DNA of 64,000 nt, from assembly GCA_022786995.1 (NCBI GenBank), contig JALFUW010000018.1:1-64000 (forward strand). The letters are read 5' to 3'. Numbering within the stretch: the first letter of the stretch is position 1; every line of letters begins with the position of its first letter. The notes under the pieces were generated by a model, which was not told where the DNA came from, made no database searches, and was given only the letters and a program-made list of their open reading frames with translations. Shown one piece after another: positions 1 through 7,895 of this stretch. Source of the DNA: Clostridiales bacterium. Its GTDB lineage: Bacteria; Bacillota; Clostridia; Oscillospirales; Oscillospiraceae. A program made the translations under genes and the position numbers.

Positions 1-1
1 G

Positions 2-421
2 GAGCTTCAGCGCCTTACCCACGAGGGTTTTCTTACGGAAGCCCAGCGGGAAATGGTCAATAGCGGCCAGATCGCGGCGTTCTTCGCCACGGAGCCGGGG
101 CGAAAGCTCCGCTCCGGCGCCCCCTGCCTGCGGGAATTCAAGTTCTCCATTCTGGATGACGGCAGCAAATACGGCGACGGGTTGGAGGATGAGCAGGTGC
201 TCCTGCAGGGCGTTGTGGACTGTGCGCTGCTGGAGCCGGATGGAATCACGATCATTGATTTCAAAACAGACCGGGTGACAGAGGAAACCGTTGCTGCCGC
301 AGCCGAACGTTACAGCCTTCAGGTGCGGACCTATGCCGATGCCCTGAGCAGAATTTATGAAATGCCCGTCAAAGGGAAAATGCTGTACTTTTTCAGCTTG
401 GACGCTTTCGTTGCGCTGTAA
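2..421 (+). CDS. addA: AddA helicase-nuclease, C-terminal fragment
   Basis: This is the last 139 codons of a protein that begins before the window. It matches the C-terminal nuclease domain of AddA, the large subunit of the AddAB helicase-nuclease that processes double-strand breaks for RecA loading. The PD-(D/E)XK signature is visible: an Asp in GVVDCAL, then IIDFKTD carrying the second Asp and the Lys, then the YSLQ motif with the usual Gln. The reading frame is open to the first complete codon at base 2, so the start lies upstream and addB is presumably there too. The gene ends just before a perfect palindrome that terminates the opposing transcript. The family call is secure; the helicase part cannot be seen. 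Confidence 0.9.
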   Translation, partial: ELQRLTHEGFLTEAQREMVNSGQIAAFFATEPGRKLRSGAPCLREFKFSILDDGSKYGDGLEDEQVLLQGVVDCALLEPDGITIIDFKTDRVTEETVAAAAERYSLQVRTYADALSRIYEMPVKGKMLYFFSLDAFVAL

Positions 422-424
422 AAA

Positions 425-452
425 TGTGGGTCACCGAATTCGGTGACCCACA
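425..452 (-). terminator. Perfect-palindrome terminator between addA and the spoVA strand
   Basis: A 28-base perfect palindrome with an EcoRI-like GAATTC centre. Read on the minus strand it is followed by five T residues, so it best terminates the minus-strand spoVADE/NQ-peptide transcript. On the plus strand only two T residues follow, so termination of addA is less certain. Confidence 0.75.
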
Positions 453-458
453 TTGCCG

Positions 459-578
459 TCAGCGGCTGTTTCTGTTCTGATTCTGGTTCTGATTCTGGTT
501 GTTGTTCTGGTTATTGTTCTGGTTGTTGTTCTGGTTCTGGTTGTTGTTCTGATTCTGGTTCCGATTCTGATTATTCAT
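459..578 (-). CDS. Tiny Asn/Gln-only repeat peptide (39 aa)
   Basis: This small open frame has an ATG preceded by a strong ribosome-binding site (GGGAGGAA, complement of 583-591) and ends 7 bases before a minus-strand terminator. The product has 39 residues: 23 Asn, 11 Gln, 3 Arg, one Ser and the initiator Met. Almost every codon is AAY or CAG, arranged as NQ and NNNQ steps. It is low complexity with no signal peptide, membrane segment or Cys. It lies 59 bases after spoVAE on the same strand with no convincing terminator between, so it may be read with spoVADE late in sporulation. Function is unknown. A spore-structural or prion-like, amyloid-prone role is only a guess, and it could be a simple-sequence tract, although the ribosome site, frame and terminator argue for a real gene. 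Confidence 0.6.
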   Translation of the reverse strand: MNNQNRNQNQNNNQNQNNNQNNNQNNNQNQNQNQNRNSR

Positions 579-637
579 GCTTTATTCCTCCCAAAACGTT
601 CTGACGGCATAGCCGCCTACCTAGGATAACCTGTTTT

Positions 638-994
638 TCAGGATTTATCCCTGGCCCTGAACAGGAAGCTGGCCGCAAGCCCCGCGACAATCGCGGCGGC
701 GATCCCACCCGCGGCTGCCTTCAGTCCGCCGGTGAAAATGCCAAGAAAACCATCTTTCGTTACCGCTTCTTTTACACCCTTGGCAAGCAGGCTGCCAAAG
801 CCTGTCAGGGGCACAGACGCGCCCGCCCCGGCAAATTCAATGAGTTTGGGATATAGTCCGACCGCTCCCAGAATGACACCGGCCACCACATAACTCACAA
901 GAATCCGGGCCGGGGTCAATTTCGTTTTGTCAATCAGAAGCTGTCCGATCAGGCAAAGCCCACCGCCAACCAGAAATGCCTTTACATAATCCAT
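638..994 (-). CDS. spoVAE: Stage V sporulation protein AE
   Basis: A 118-residue membrane protein with about four hydrophobic stretches and glycine-rich turns, matching SpoVAE (the SpoVAEb type) in length and sequence, including the N-terminal FLVGGGLCLIGQLLID segment. SpoVA proteins form the inner-membrane channel of the forespore that loads dipicolinic acid during sporulation and releases it at germination. The ATG follows AGGAGGGC by a short gap and lies one base after the spoVAD stop, so the two are co-translated. SpoVAC, the usual third partner, is not in this window, so the channel would have to be completed by a gene elsewhere. Confidence 0.93.
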   Translation of the reverse strand: MDYVKAFLVGGGLCLIGQLLIDKTKLTPARILVSYVVAGVILGAVGLYPKLIEFAGAGASVPLTGFGSLLAKGVKEAVTKDGFLGIFTGGLKAAAGGIAAAIVAGLAASFLFRARDKS

Positions 995-995
995 G

Positions 996-2012
996 TTACC
1001 GCCCTCCTGTAATGCTGACCGCGTGGCACACGCCGGGAATCGGAAGTCCCTGCTGGGTGGAAGTGGGTGACAGCAGTGCCCCGGTGCCGCAGAACAGAAT
1101 TTTCTTCAGTTTTCCTGTATTCAGCTGATCCAGCAGATATCCGCATAGGGTGATGGCGCTGCACCCGCAGCCGGAGCCACCGGCGTGGACATCCTGCGAG
1201 GAGTTGTCAAATACGGTGGTGCCGCAGTCCATCAGTTTCCCGCCCAGCGACAATCCCTCCAGCCGGGCCAGCTCCAGCAGCATTTCCATGCCCAGCTGCC
1301 CCAAATCCCCGGTGACAATTCGGTCAAAGTCCTCGGGCCCGGTGTGCAGGTCGTCAAAATGGGCCTTGATGGTTGCAAGCGCCGCGGGGGCCATCGCCGC
1401 GCCCATGTTGTTGGCGTCCTTGATTCCGAGGTCTGTGACGGTTCCAATGGTGCAGGCGGTGATTTTCGGCCCCTTGCCCTCACTTCGCACCAGCGCGGCC
1501 CCGGAGCCGGTGACAGTCCATTGAGAGGTTGGCGTCCTTTGCCCGCCGTAGCCCAGGGGAAAGCGGTACTGCCGTTCTGAGGAAGCAAAATGCGAGGAGG
1601 TCATGGCAACCACGGTGTCCGCGAATCCGCCTCCAACCGACATGGAGGCCATAAGCAGGCTCTCCGCCATGGTGGAGCAGGCGCCGTACAGTCCCAGATG
1701 GGGAACGCCGGTATTCCTCAGAGTGAAGGAAGAGCCGATGCACTGGTTCAGCAGATCCCCGGAAAATACGATATCAAAATCCGCCATGGTCAGACCGGCC
1801 TTTTCCGCCAGTTTCCGCAGAGCCAGCTGCTGCATCTGTTTTTCCGCCTGTTCCCAGGTTTTCTGCCCGAAATAGGCGTCCCGGCACTTGATGTCGAAGG
1901 TATGGGACAGAGGCCCCTCGACCTCCTTTTTCCCGGCAACATTGGCCCATGTGGTAATGACCGGCGGCTGGGCCAGTACAAAACTCTGGCGTCCCCGTTT
2001 CTGACTTGCCAT
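996..2012 (-). CDS. spoVAD: Stage V sporulation protein AD
   Basis: The 338-residue product has the thiolase-like fold sequence of SpoVAD, including GVPHLGLYGACSTMAESLL around residues 100-120 and a Gly/Cys-rich segment near 280. SpoVAD binds dipicolinic acid directly and sits on the outer face of the spore inner membrane with SpoVAC and SpoVAE. The open frame extends 47 codons further upstream, but the start at 2012 is chosen because AAGGAAGG lies just before it, the protein then begins MASQKRGRQSF as in relatives, and a SigG-type promoter occupies the extension. It is followed directly by spoVAE. Expression in the forespore is inferred from that promoter. Confidence 0.93.
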   Translation of the reverse strand: MASQKRGRQSFVLAQPPVITTWANVAGKKEVEGPLSHTFDIKCRDAYFGQKTWEQAEKQMQQLALRKLAEKAGLTMADFDIVFSGDLLNQCIGSSFTLRNTGVPHLGLYGACSTMAESLLMASMSVGGGFADTVVAMTSSHFASSERQYRFPLGYGGQRTPTSQWTVTGSGAALVRSEGKGPKITACTIGTVTDLGIKDANNMGAAMAPAALATIKAHFDDLHTGPEDFDRIVTGDLGQLGMEMLLELARLEGLSLGGKLMDCGTTVFDNSSQDVHAGGSGCGCSAITLCGYLLDQLNTGKLKKILFCGTGALLSPTSTQQGLPIPGVCHAVSITGGR

Positions 2013-2040
2013 GACAGCACCTTCCTTAATTTGTTTTCCA

Positions 2041-2069
2041 TAGTATGCGCGTTGTTGCGAAAACCATGC
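2041..2069 (-). promoter_or_regulatory. SigG/SigF-type promoter of spoVADE
   Basis: On the minus strand GCATG (2065-2069) is followed after 17 bases by CATACTA (2041-2047). These match the forespore SigG consensus (GHATR and CATNHTA). The predicted start of transcription near 2034 leaves a leader of about 20 bases before the spoVAD ATG. Confidence 0.65.
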
Positions 2070-2163
2070 AGAAGATGAATGCCAGTGCAGAGGGATCATC
2101 CACTGAATAAAAAATGCCATTGCAGGCCAGCGCGCAGCTGACCGCAATGACATTCAATATACT

Positions 2164-3120
2164 TCATTGTGCGACTCGGCAGGCACCGTAGTAGGTTTGC
2201 GCCCAGTAGCCGGTCGTGAGATCGGAATAGGAGACGGTGGAGCGGGAATTCGGCGCATGAATAAACTGCCCGCTGCCTGCGTAAATGCCCGCATGGGTGA
2301 TGCTGCTGCCGGAACCAAAGAATACCAGATCGCCGACCCGCAGAGCGGATTTTTCCACGCTGGTGCCCATTTGATACTGTTCTGAGGGTGTACGATAGGG
2401 GGACAAGCCCAACTGTTTCAGAACGTAATACACGAACCCGGAGCAGTCAAAGCCGCTGGGGGATGCGCCGCCTGCCCGATAGGGACAGCCCAGATACTTC
2501 TGTGCTTCCGCCAGAATCTGACTGCCGGTGACACTGACAGGAACCGCACTGGCGGAGGAGGCAGCTGCTATGGATTTGCCGCCCCGATAGTATTTGGGAG
2601 CATTGGGAGAGTCCGGGTTTTCGTAGGGAATTTCAGTTAGTTCCACAAAGTCACTTCGTATGTAACAGGTTTTTCCCTCAAAAATTACCTTGTACCAGCC
2701 CTCGTTGATGCCGAGAATATAGCACATATTCCCGCTTTGGGCGACGGCAGCAACAGAAAAAGAGGTTCCCGGGCCGGTACGCAGATTCACGCCCCTGCCT
2801 GAGATTTTGCCATAGCCCAATTCGGCGTTTTCTTTCGTGCTGACAGACAGGTAGTCTTTGTGCATATAGCCTTCCTGAAGGTTATAGCTGACTTTGTACC
2901 ACTCGCCCTCCTGGGCGATGACGGCAACGCATTCGCCGCGAACGGCGGTATCCAGGGTGGATGCCGTAGTCGCGGCGCTGCTGCGAAGCCTCAATGAGCC
3001 GGCATTTACAAATCCGATGCCATACATAATATTACCGGCAGCGGATGCGGAAAGGGGAATACAGCCTGCAGCCAGCGTAAGCGTCAGCAACAGGGTGAGT
3101 AGGTTGCGAATGATCTTCAT
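2164..3120 (-). CDS. Secreted SH3b-SH3b-NlpC/P60 cell-wall hydrolase
   Basis: The 318-residue protein starts with a signal peptide (residues 1-27). An LAAGC stretch could alternatively be a weak lipobox. Two bacterial SH3 domains follow (about 33-93 and 103-162, the second with the VNLRTGPG motif), then an Ala/Ser linker and a C-terminal NlpC/P60 (C40) domain from about 200. Catalytic Cys226 lies in GFDCSGF, with His276 in THAGIY and a supporting His288. Such enzymes cleave gamma-D-Glu to diamino-acid bonds in peptidoglycan stem peptides. The gene lies between an unknown gene and spoVAD on the same strand, so a role in spore or germination wall remodelling is possible but is inference. Confidence 0.9.
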   Translation of the reverse strand: MKIIRNLLTLLLTLTLAAGCIPLSASAAGNIMYGIGFVNAGSLRLRSSAATTASTLDTAVRGECVAVIAQEGEWYKVSYNLQEGYMHKDYLSVSTKENAELGYGKISGRGVNLRTGPGTSFSVAAVAQSGNMCYILGINEGWYKVIFEGKTCYIRSDFVELTEIPYENPDSPNAPKYYRGGKSIAAASSASAVPVSVTGSQILAEAQKYLGCPYRAGGASPSGFDCSGFVYYVLKQLGLSPYRTPSEQYQMGTSVEKSALRVGDLVFFGSGSSITHAGIYAGSGQFIHAPNSRSTVSYSDLTTGYWAQTYYGACRVAQ

Positions 3121-3188
3121 ACTTTTCCTCCGTACAGGGACAAGCGCTCCATCTATGGAGCAGGGGTATGCGGGAAATCGGGGCTGCG

Positions 3189-3479
3189 TTACTTGCCAGC
3201 CAGTGCCCGTTCCAGCCAGACGCAGCCAACGTCCAGCGCGGTGTAGAAACCGTCTTTTTCGCTCTTTTTCACAATGCGATCCCGGCTTCTGGCAGCGGGA
3301 TCGGTGAGCTGGAGCTGAACGGAGACACGGGTGGCGACATCCAGATCGCCCACCTTTTTCGTCTCCAGAACCTGAAGCATAACAATGTGGCTGTCAGCCA
3401 TGGAGCCATAATAAACCAGGTTGTCCTTTCGCATCAGCGGACGGCCCTTATACATGAGAACTGCATTTTCATCAGCCAT
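3189..3479 (-). CDS. Conserved-looking unknown protein (96 aa)
   Basis: The 96-residue product has no signal peptide or membrane segment and I do not recognise its family. It begins MADENAVLMYKGRPLMRKDN, has an alternating hydrophobic pattern suggesting beta structure (SHIVMLQVLET, RVSVQLQLTD), then a basic stretch (ARSRDRIVKKSEKD) and an amphipathic end. The start is supported by a GGAGG site just upstream and by a good housekeeping promoter whose core carries a perfect palindrome. That makes this one of the few genes here with a visible operator, so it is probably regulated by a DNA-binding repressor. The gene stands alone; 68 bases separate it from the hydrolase downstream. Confidence 0.75.
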   Translation of the reverse strand: MADENAVLMYKGRPLMRKDNLVYYGSMADSHIVMLQVLETKKVGDLDVATRVSVQLQLTDPAARSRDRIVKKSEKDGFYTALDVGCVWLERALAGK

Positions 3480-3509
3480 GAAACGTACCTCCTTGCAAAA
3501 TGTAATCAG

Positions 3510-3538
3510 ATTGTAACATATTGTTACAAAAAAGTCAA
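3510..3538 (-). promoter_or_regulatory. Promoter with overlapping palindromic operator
   Basis: On the minus strand TTGACT (3533-3538) and TACAAT (3510-3515) are 17 bases apart. A perfect 19-base palindrome, TTGTAACA-N3-TGTTACAA, covers 3511-3529, i.e. the -10 box and most of the spacer. It fits TGTNA-N7-TNACA, the GlnR/TnrA consensus, but other dimeric repressors bind similar sites. A second palindrome, CGTAATATTACG, lies upstream at 3577-3588. Confidence 0.65.
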
Positions 3539-3651
3539 GTTAATTGTAAGGAATTGTCATAAGATTCCGTTGTTAACGTAATATTACGAGGAAGGAAGCT
3601 TGTCTTTTTGACGAAACGGAGGGAAAAGTATGAGATTTTCAAGGTACAAAA

Positions 3652-3683
3652 CAAGAGGCCTTTGCGTATGCAAAAGCCTCTTG
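3652..3683 (-). terminator. Terminator after ireB
   Basis: A stem with 14-base arms (one mismatch) and a 4-base loop. On the minus strand it is followed by TTGTTTTG. It lies 9 bases after the ireB stop codon. Confidence 0.75.
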
Positions 3684-3691
3684 GCTTTGGG

Positions 3692-3946
3692 TCATTCCTG
3701 CTCGAACAGGTACTCGCGAACCAGCACCTGCATCAGCTCGTCCCGGTCGATCTTGCAGATCATGCTCCGGGCGTTGTTGTAATTCGTGATATAGGTGGGA
3801 TCCTCGGTCAGCAGGTAGCCGACGATCTGGTTGATGGGATTATAGCCTTTTTCGGTCAGGGCCTCATACACACTCCGAAGGATTCGGCGCATATTTTCCC
3901 GATCGTCGTTTGGTACAGTGAACTTCTGCGTATCTTTTTCGGCCAT
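3692..3946 (-). CDS. ireB: IreB family regulatory phosphoprotein
   Basis: The 84-residue protein matches the UPF0297/DUF965 family (IreB, YrzL). It has the conserved threonine-rich start ([10 protein letters not shown]), a central helix with a [20 protein letters not shown] segment, and an acidic-aromatic C-terminus. In Enterococcus IreB is the substrate of the IreK Ser/Thr kinase and IreP phosphatase and affects cephalosporin tolerance; the N-terminal Thr is the phosphoacceptor there. Here the gene stands alone after pheT with its own promoter and terminator, whereas in many Firmicutes it precedes alaS and ruvX. The kinase partner is not in the window. Confidence 0.93.
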   Translation of the reverse strand: MAEKDTQKFTVPNDDRENMRRILRSVYEALTEKGYNPINQIVGYLLTEDPTYITNYNNARSMICKIDRDELMQVLVREYLFEQE

Positions 3947-3978
3947 GGTATTCAGCCTCCTTCAAAAAGAATATGACT

Positions 3979-4007
3979 ATTATACAGCAAACATGAACCA
4001 CTGTAAA
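3979..4007 (-). promoter_or_regulatory. Promoter of ireB
   Basis: On the minus strand TTTACA (4002-4007) and TATAAT (3979-3984) are spaced by 17 bases and sit about 33 bases before the ireB start. This makes ireB independent of pheST. Confidence 0.75.
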
Positions 4008-4042
4008 GCCCCGAAATCCGAATTATCTGTGAATTTTTAGCA

Positions 4043-6430
4043 TTACCGCAGAGTGGCGTTCAGCTTCTGGCTCAGACTGTTCAGAACCTTGGTCACAACG
4101 CCCTCAGAATCCGTATCCGTCAGGGTGCGGTCATCGGCACGAAGCTCCAGCGAGAACGCCATGCTCTTTTTGCCATCAGGCACACCAACACCACGGTAGA
4201 TATCAAACAGCTTTACATCCCGCAGCAGCTTTCCGGCGGCGGCAGTAATCACGTCCTCAGCCTGTGCCACGGTAACTGCTTCGTCGCAGATGAGAGCCAG
4301 ATCCCGGGTGACGGAAGGATACTTGGGCAGGGGAGCGTAGGTGGCATCGGGCAGACGGCAGGAAAGAAGTTTGGTGAAGCTGATCTCGGCACAGTAAACA
4401 TCAACATCGATGCCGTAATTCTTAGCAACCAGCGGGTGCACCTGCCCTATAACGCCAACTTCCATGCCGTCAATGACCACGGCGGCACAGCGTCCGGGAT
4501 GATAGCTGGGGTTATTCTTCACCGCGTGATAGCTGGCCTTTTTCAGCCGCAGACCGGCGAAGATTCCTTCCAGCTCGCCCTTCAGGGTAAAGAAGGTTTC
4601 ATTGGCGCCATAGGTGCCAAGCACCAGCATTTTCGGCTCATCCGGCAGAACCTGTCCGGGGGTGGGCAGATAGATCTTTGCGATTTCGTAGAGCTTAACG
4701 GACTTATTGTGGTAGGCGTTGTTCCGGGACAGGATTTCCAGCATGGAGGGCAGGGCGATGGTGCGCATGATGGAGGTATCTTCACCTAGAGGATTCTGAA
4801 TCCGCAGAGCATTCCGCAGAGGGCTGTCAGCGCTCAGACGAATCTGATCGAAAGCGTCGGGGGAGGTGAAGGAGTAAGTGATGATCTCGTTGTAGCCCAG
4901 GCTGCGGCACAGGACACCAGCCTTGGCTTCCAGCTTCATTTCTTCGGTGTAGCCGCCCTGAGTAGAGTTTTTGAAAGCGGTAGTGGGAATGGTATTATAG
5001 CCATAAGAACGGCCAACCTCTTCGGCGATGTCCGCCATCAGGTTCAGGTCAGGCCGGAAGGAAGGAACCAGAATTGTGTCACCCTCTACTGGGATCTCCA
5101 GCAGGTTCAGATAGTGCACCATTTCCTCTTTGGAAATCTCGGTACCCAGCAGGCGGTTGATCTTGTCCACTTCCAGAGGAAGTGTTTTGGGCTGGGGGAC
5201 GTAATTCACAATGTCAATGATTCCGTCCAGCACATCGCCGCACTGGAGCATTTCCACCAACTCGCAGGCCCGCTGCACGGCGGGAATGGTCATCATGGGA
5301 TCCAGGCTCTTTTCAAACTTGCCGGAAGCCTCGGTGCGCATGCCCAGCGCCAGGGCGGTCTGACGGATGGAGGTGCCGTTAAAGTTAGCGGACTCAAAGA
5401 CCACCATGGTGGTGTCATCCACGATTTCGGAATTTTCGCCGCCCATAATACCCGCAAGGCCGATGGGTTTCGTTTCGTCGGCAATGACCAGCATACCGGC
5501 CTTCAGGGGCCGGACGGCGCCGTCCAGGGTGGTCAGGGTCTCACCCTCCTCCGCTTCCCGGACAACGATCTTGCCGGAGGACACATAGCGGTAGTCAAAG
5601 GCGTGCATGGGCTGGCCGTATTCCAGCATGACATAGTTGGTAATGTCGACAATGTTGTTGATGGGGCGCACGCCGTTGGCGCGAAGCCGCTGCCGCAGCC
5701 ACTTGGGGGAGGGACCGATCTTCACATTGGCAACCATCCGGGAGGAGTAGCGGTTGCACAGATTGGCGGCGGGAACCTCCACATCCAGATGCTCGAAGAT
5801 GGAACCGGCATCGCTACCCTTAACCACAGGCTCGTGGTGGTTCATGGTCTTGCCGAAGGCGGCGGCAGCTTCCCGGGCCAGGCCGATGATGGAGTAGCAG
5901 TCGGGGCGGTTGTTGGTGATTTCGAAATCCACAATGGTATCGTCGTTGCCGATGACCAGATTGATGTCCTGACCGACGGTGCAGTCCTCGTCATTGAGAA
6001 TCCAGATACCGTCGGCGTAAGCGCCGGGCAGATCATTCTGGGTCAGGCCCAGCTCCGCAAAAGAGCAGAGCATGCCGTTGGAAACCTCGCCGCGAAGCTT
6101 GCCCTTGGTGATGTGTACACCGCCGGGGAGCCAGGAGTTGTGCAGGGCGGCGGGAACCAGATCGCCCTCGTGGACATTCTGGGCGCCGGTAACGATCTGA
6201 ACAGGCTCTGCCTGTCCCACGTCCACCTGACAGATCCACATATGGTCTGAGTTGGGGTGGCGAACCATGGACAGTACCTTGCCGACCACCACGTTCTTAA
6301 TCTCGGCGTCCATCCGCTCATAGGTTTCCACCTTCTGACCGAACACGGTCAGCGTCTCCACAAATTCTTTATCGGAAACATTGGACAGGTCAACAAATTC
6401 CTCATTGAGCCATTTTCTGTTGAGTTTCAT
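4043..6430 (-). CDS. pheT: Phenylalanine-tRNA ligase beta subunit
   Basis: The 795-residue product is full length for bacterial PheT. In order: the EMAP-like tRNA-binding domain (about 40-150), the B3/B4 editing region (about 210-390) that hydrolyses Tyr-tRNA(Phe), the B5 domain (about 405-475), the catalytically dead class II-like core, and the C-terminal anticodon-binding FDX-ACB domain (about 700-795, starting at PKYPSVTRDLAL). With PheS it forms the cytoplasmic alpha2-beta2 enzyme that charges tRNA(Phe). It starts 13 bases after the pheS stop and shares the T-box-controlled transcript. Confidence 0.98.
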   Translation of the reverse strand: MKLNRKWLNEEFVDLSNVSDKEFVETLTVFGQKVETYERMDAEIKNVVVGKVLSMVRHPNSDHMWICQVDVGQAEPVQIVTGAQNVHEGDLVPAALHNSWLPGGVHITKGKLRGEVSNGMLCSFAELGLTQNDLPGAYADGIWILNDEDCTVGQDINLVIGNDDTIVDFEITNNRPDCYSIIGLAREAAAAFGKTMNHHEPVVKGSDAGSIFEHLDVEVPAANLCNRYSSRMVANVKIGPSPKWLRQRLRANGVRPINNIVDITNYVMLEYGQPMHAFDYRYVSSGKIVVREAEEGETLTTLDGAVRPLKAGMLVIADETKPIGLAGIMGGENSEIVDDTTMVVFESANFNGTSIRQTALALGMRTEASGKFEKSLDPMMTIPAVQRACELVEMLQCGDVLDGIIDIVNYVPQPKTLPLEVDKINRLLGTEISKEEMVHYLNLLEIPVEGDTILVPSFRPDLNLMADIAEEVGRSYGYNTIPTTAFKNSTQGGYTEEMKLEAKAGVLCRSLGYNEIITYSFTSPDAFDQIRLSADSPLRNALRIQNPLGEDTSIMRTIALPSMLEILSRNNAYHNKSVKLYEIAKIYLPTPGQVLPDEPKMLVLGTYGANETFFTLKGELEGIFAGLRLKKASYHAVKNNPSYHPGRCAAVVIDGMEVGVIGQVHPLVAKNYGIDVDVYCAEISFTKLLSCRLPDATYAPLPKYPSVTRDLALICDEAVTVAQAEDVITAAAGKLLRDVKLFDIYRGVGVPDGKKSMAFSLELRADDRTLTDTDSEGVVTKVLNSLSQKLNATLR

Positions 6431-6443
6431 TGCAATTTCCTCC

Positions 6444-7487
6444 TTAGAACTGGTTCAGGAACCGAATGTCGTTGTCGAAGATCAGCCGCAGATCATTGAT
6501 CTTCATGCGGCCCATGGCCATGCGCTCCAGCCCCATGCCGAAGGCGAAGCCGGAATACTTCTCCGGGTCAATGCCGCAGTTTTCCAGAACCTTGGGGTGC
6601 ACCATACCAGCGCCCAGCAGCTCGATCCAGCCCTCACCGTGGCAGGTGGAGCACACCTGGCCGTCAATCTCGCCGGTGCCGTGGCACTTGTGGCACTGCA
6701 TATCCATTTCGCAGCTGGGCTCGGTGAAGGGGAAGTGGTGGGGACGGAACCGCATGACGGATTCCTCGCCGTAAATCTTGCGCATCATGGTGATCAGCGC
6801 GCCCTTCAGGTCGCCCATGGTGATGTGCTCGTCCACTACCAGACCTTCGATCTGATGGAACATGGGGGAGTGGGTGGCATCGGCCTCGTCCTTACGGAAC
6901 ACACGGCCGGGGGCCAGCATGCAGAAGGGAGGCTTGTGGTTTTCCATGAACCGAATCTGCATGGGGCTGGTCTGGGTACGCAGCAGCACGGAATCGTCAT
7001 CGGTAAAATAGAAGGTGTCGCTGCGATCCCGGGAAGGGTGTCCTTCTTCAATGTTCAGCCGGGTGAAGTTGTAGCTTGCCAGCTCCACCTCGGGGCCGTC
7101 CACCACCTGATAGCCAAGGCCCACAAAGATGTCCTTGATCTGCTGCAGCACCTGATTCATGGGGTGCTGGTGACCGATAACGACAGCCTCGCCGGGAATG
7201 GTCACATCGATGGACTCGGCAGCCAGCCGGGCTTCCAGTGCGGCGGCGTGGATTTCCGTTTTGCGGCTTTCCAGCTTTTCCTCAATCTGCGCACGGACGG
7301 TGTTTGCCAGCTGACCCATAACAGGACGCTCTTCGGCAGACAGCTTGCCCATCTGCTTCAGCACGGCGGTCAGTTCGCCCTTCTTGCCCAGCAGCTTTAC
7401 CCGCAGCTCCTCCAGAGCGGCAGGCGTTGCGGCGGCTTCCAGCGCTTCCAGGGCGCTGCTTCGAATTTGCTCCAATTGCTTCTTCAT
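6444..7487 (-). CDS. pheS: Phenylalanine-tRNA ligase alpha subunit
   Basis: The 347-residue catalytic subunit has an N-terminal coiled coil (about 1-90) and a class II synthetase core with motif 2 (FRPHHFPFTEPSCEMD) and motif 3 (GFAFGMGLERMAM). Between them is the Cys-knuckle insertion typical of Firmicutes PheS (CHKCHGTG...CSTCHGEGW). A longer frame exists upstream, but the start at 7487 follows CAGGAGG closely and gives the family N-terminus; the extension runs through the T-box terminator. It is first in the pheS-pheT operon and is controlled by the T-box leader upstream. Confidence 0.98.
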   Translation of the reverse strand: MKKQLEQIRSSALEALEAAATPAALEELRVKLLGKKGELTAVLKQMGKLSAEERPVMGQLANTVRAQIEEKLESRKTEIHAAALEARLAAESIDVTIPGEAVVIGHQHPMNQVLQQIKDIFVGLGYQVVDGPEVELASYNFTRLNIEEGHPSRDRSDTFYFTDDDSVLLRTQTSPMQIRFMENHKPPFCMLAPGRVFRKDEADATHSPMFHQIEGLVVDEHITMGDLKGALITMMRKIYGEESVMRFRPHHFPFTEPSCEMDMQCHKCHGTGEIDGQVCSTCHGEGWIELLGAGMVHPKVLENCGIDPEKYSGFAFGMGLERMAMGRMKINDLRLIFDNDIRFLNQF

Positions 7488-7515
7488 GTTTTTTCCTCCT
7501 GAAAAGGCGATATAC

Positions 7516-7779
7516 AAAAAAATAAACCTTTCCTCCCAAAATCGGGACGAAAGGCAAGCTTCCGCGGTACCACCCGCAATTCGCCAAAAGGCGCGCTTTT
7601 CGGATGCAGACACATCCAAGACCCATAACGCAGTCATGCGGCCCACCCTACTGATGGTTCAAGGGGCAGCTCCCGGGAGAAAGCCACAAATATCATGTCC
7701 AAGCGGCTCGCACCATCCCGCTCTCGCTGTGAAGGACACCACCGATATCCGGCAGCCCGATCTTCGCTTTTTTATATCA
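7516..7779 (-). promoter_or_regulatory. T-box leader of pheST (Phe specifier)
   Basis: The untranslated leader carries the T-box core GGGTGGTACCGCGG (complement of 7562-7576) followed by a terminator hairpin (7527-7554) and a run of seven T. Comparison with the cysS leader below places the specifier triplet as TTC at 7679-7681, just before a shared CGGGAGC element; TTC is a Phe codon, as expected. Uncharged tRNA(Phe) pairing with the specifier and T-box would favour antitermination and read-through into pheS. Confidence 0.92.
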
Positions 7780-7785
7780 ATGGCT

Positions 7786-7814
7786 ATCCTAGCACAATGA
7801 AAGGAAAATTGCAA
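7786..7814 (-). promoter_or_regulatory. Promoter of the pheST T-box transcript
   Basis: On the minus strand TTGCAA (7809-7814) and TAGGAT (7786-7791) lie 17 bases apart, giving transcription start near 7779. Confidence 0.7.
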
Positions 7815-7840
7815 GTATTATTTATGGATTTTTCCGCTTC

Positions 7841-7869
7841 TTGACGAAGAAGGGCGGGCGTGGTATGGT
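7841..7869 (+). promoter_or_regulatory. Promoter of nnrD
   Basis: TTGACG (7841-7846) and TATGGT (7864-7869) with a 17-base spacer, about 20 bases before the nnrD ATG. Confidence 0.6.
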
Positions 7870-7895
7870 TATTTCATCAACGCGGAGGTGATGCT

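Noticed and set aside
2041..2150. Hydrophobic 43-codon minus-strand frame between the hydrolase gene and spoVAD (TTG start)
   Set aside because: No ribosome site, a rare start codon, and it overlaps the SigG promoter of spoVAD.
5114..6250. Long plus-strand frames opposite pheT, and similar long frames opposite alaS, gltX, cysS and potA
   Set aside because: Shadows of well-identified genes; composition (His/Gly/Val-rich) and lack of ribosome sites fit antisense reading.
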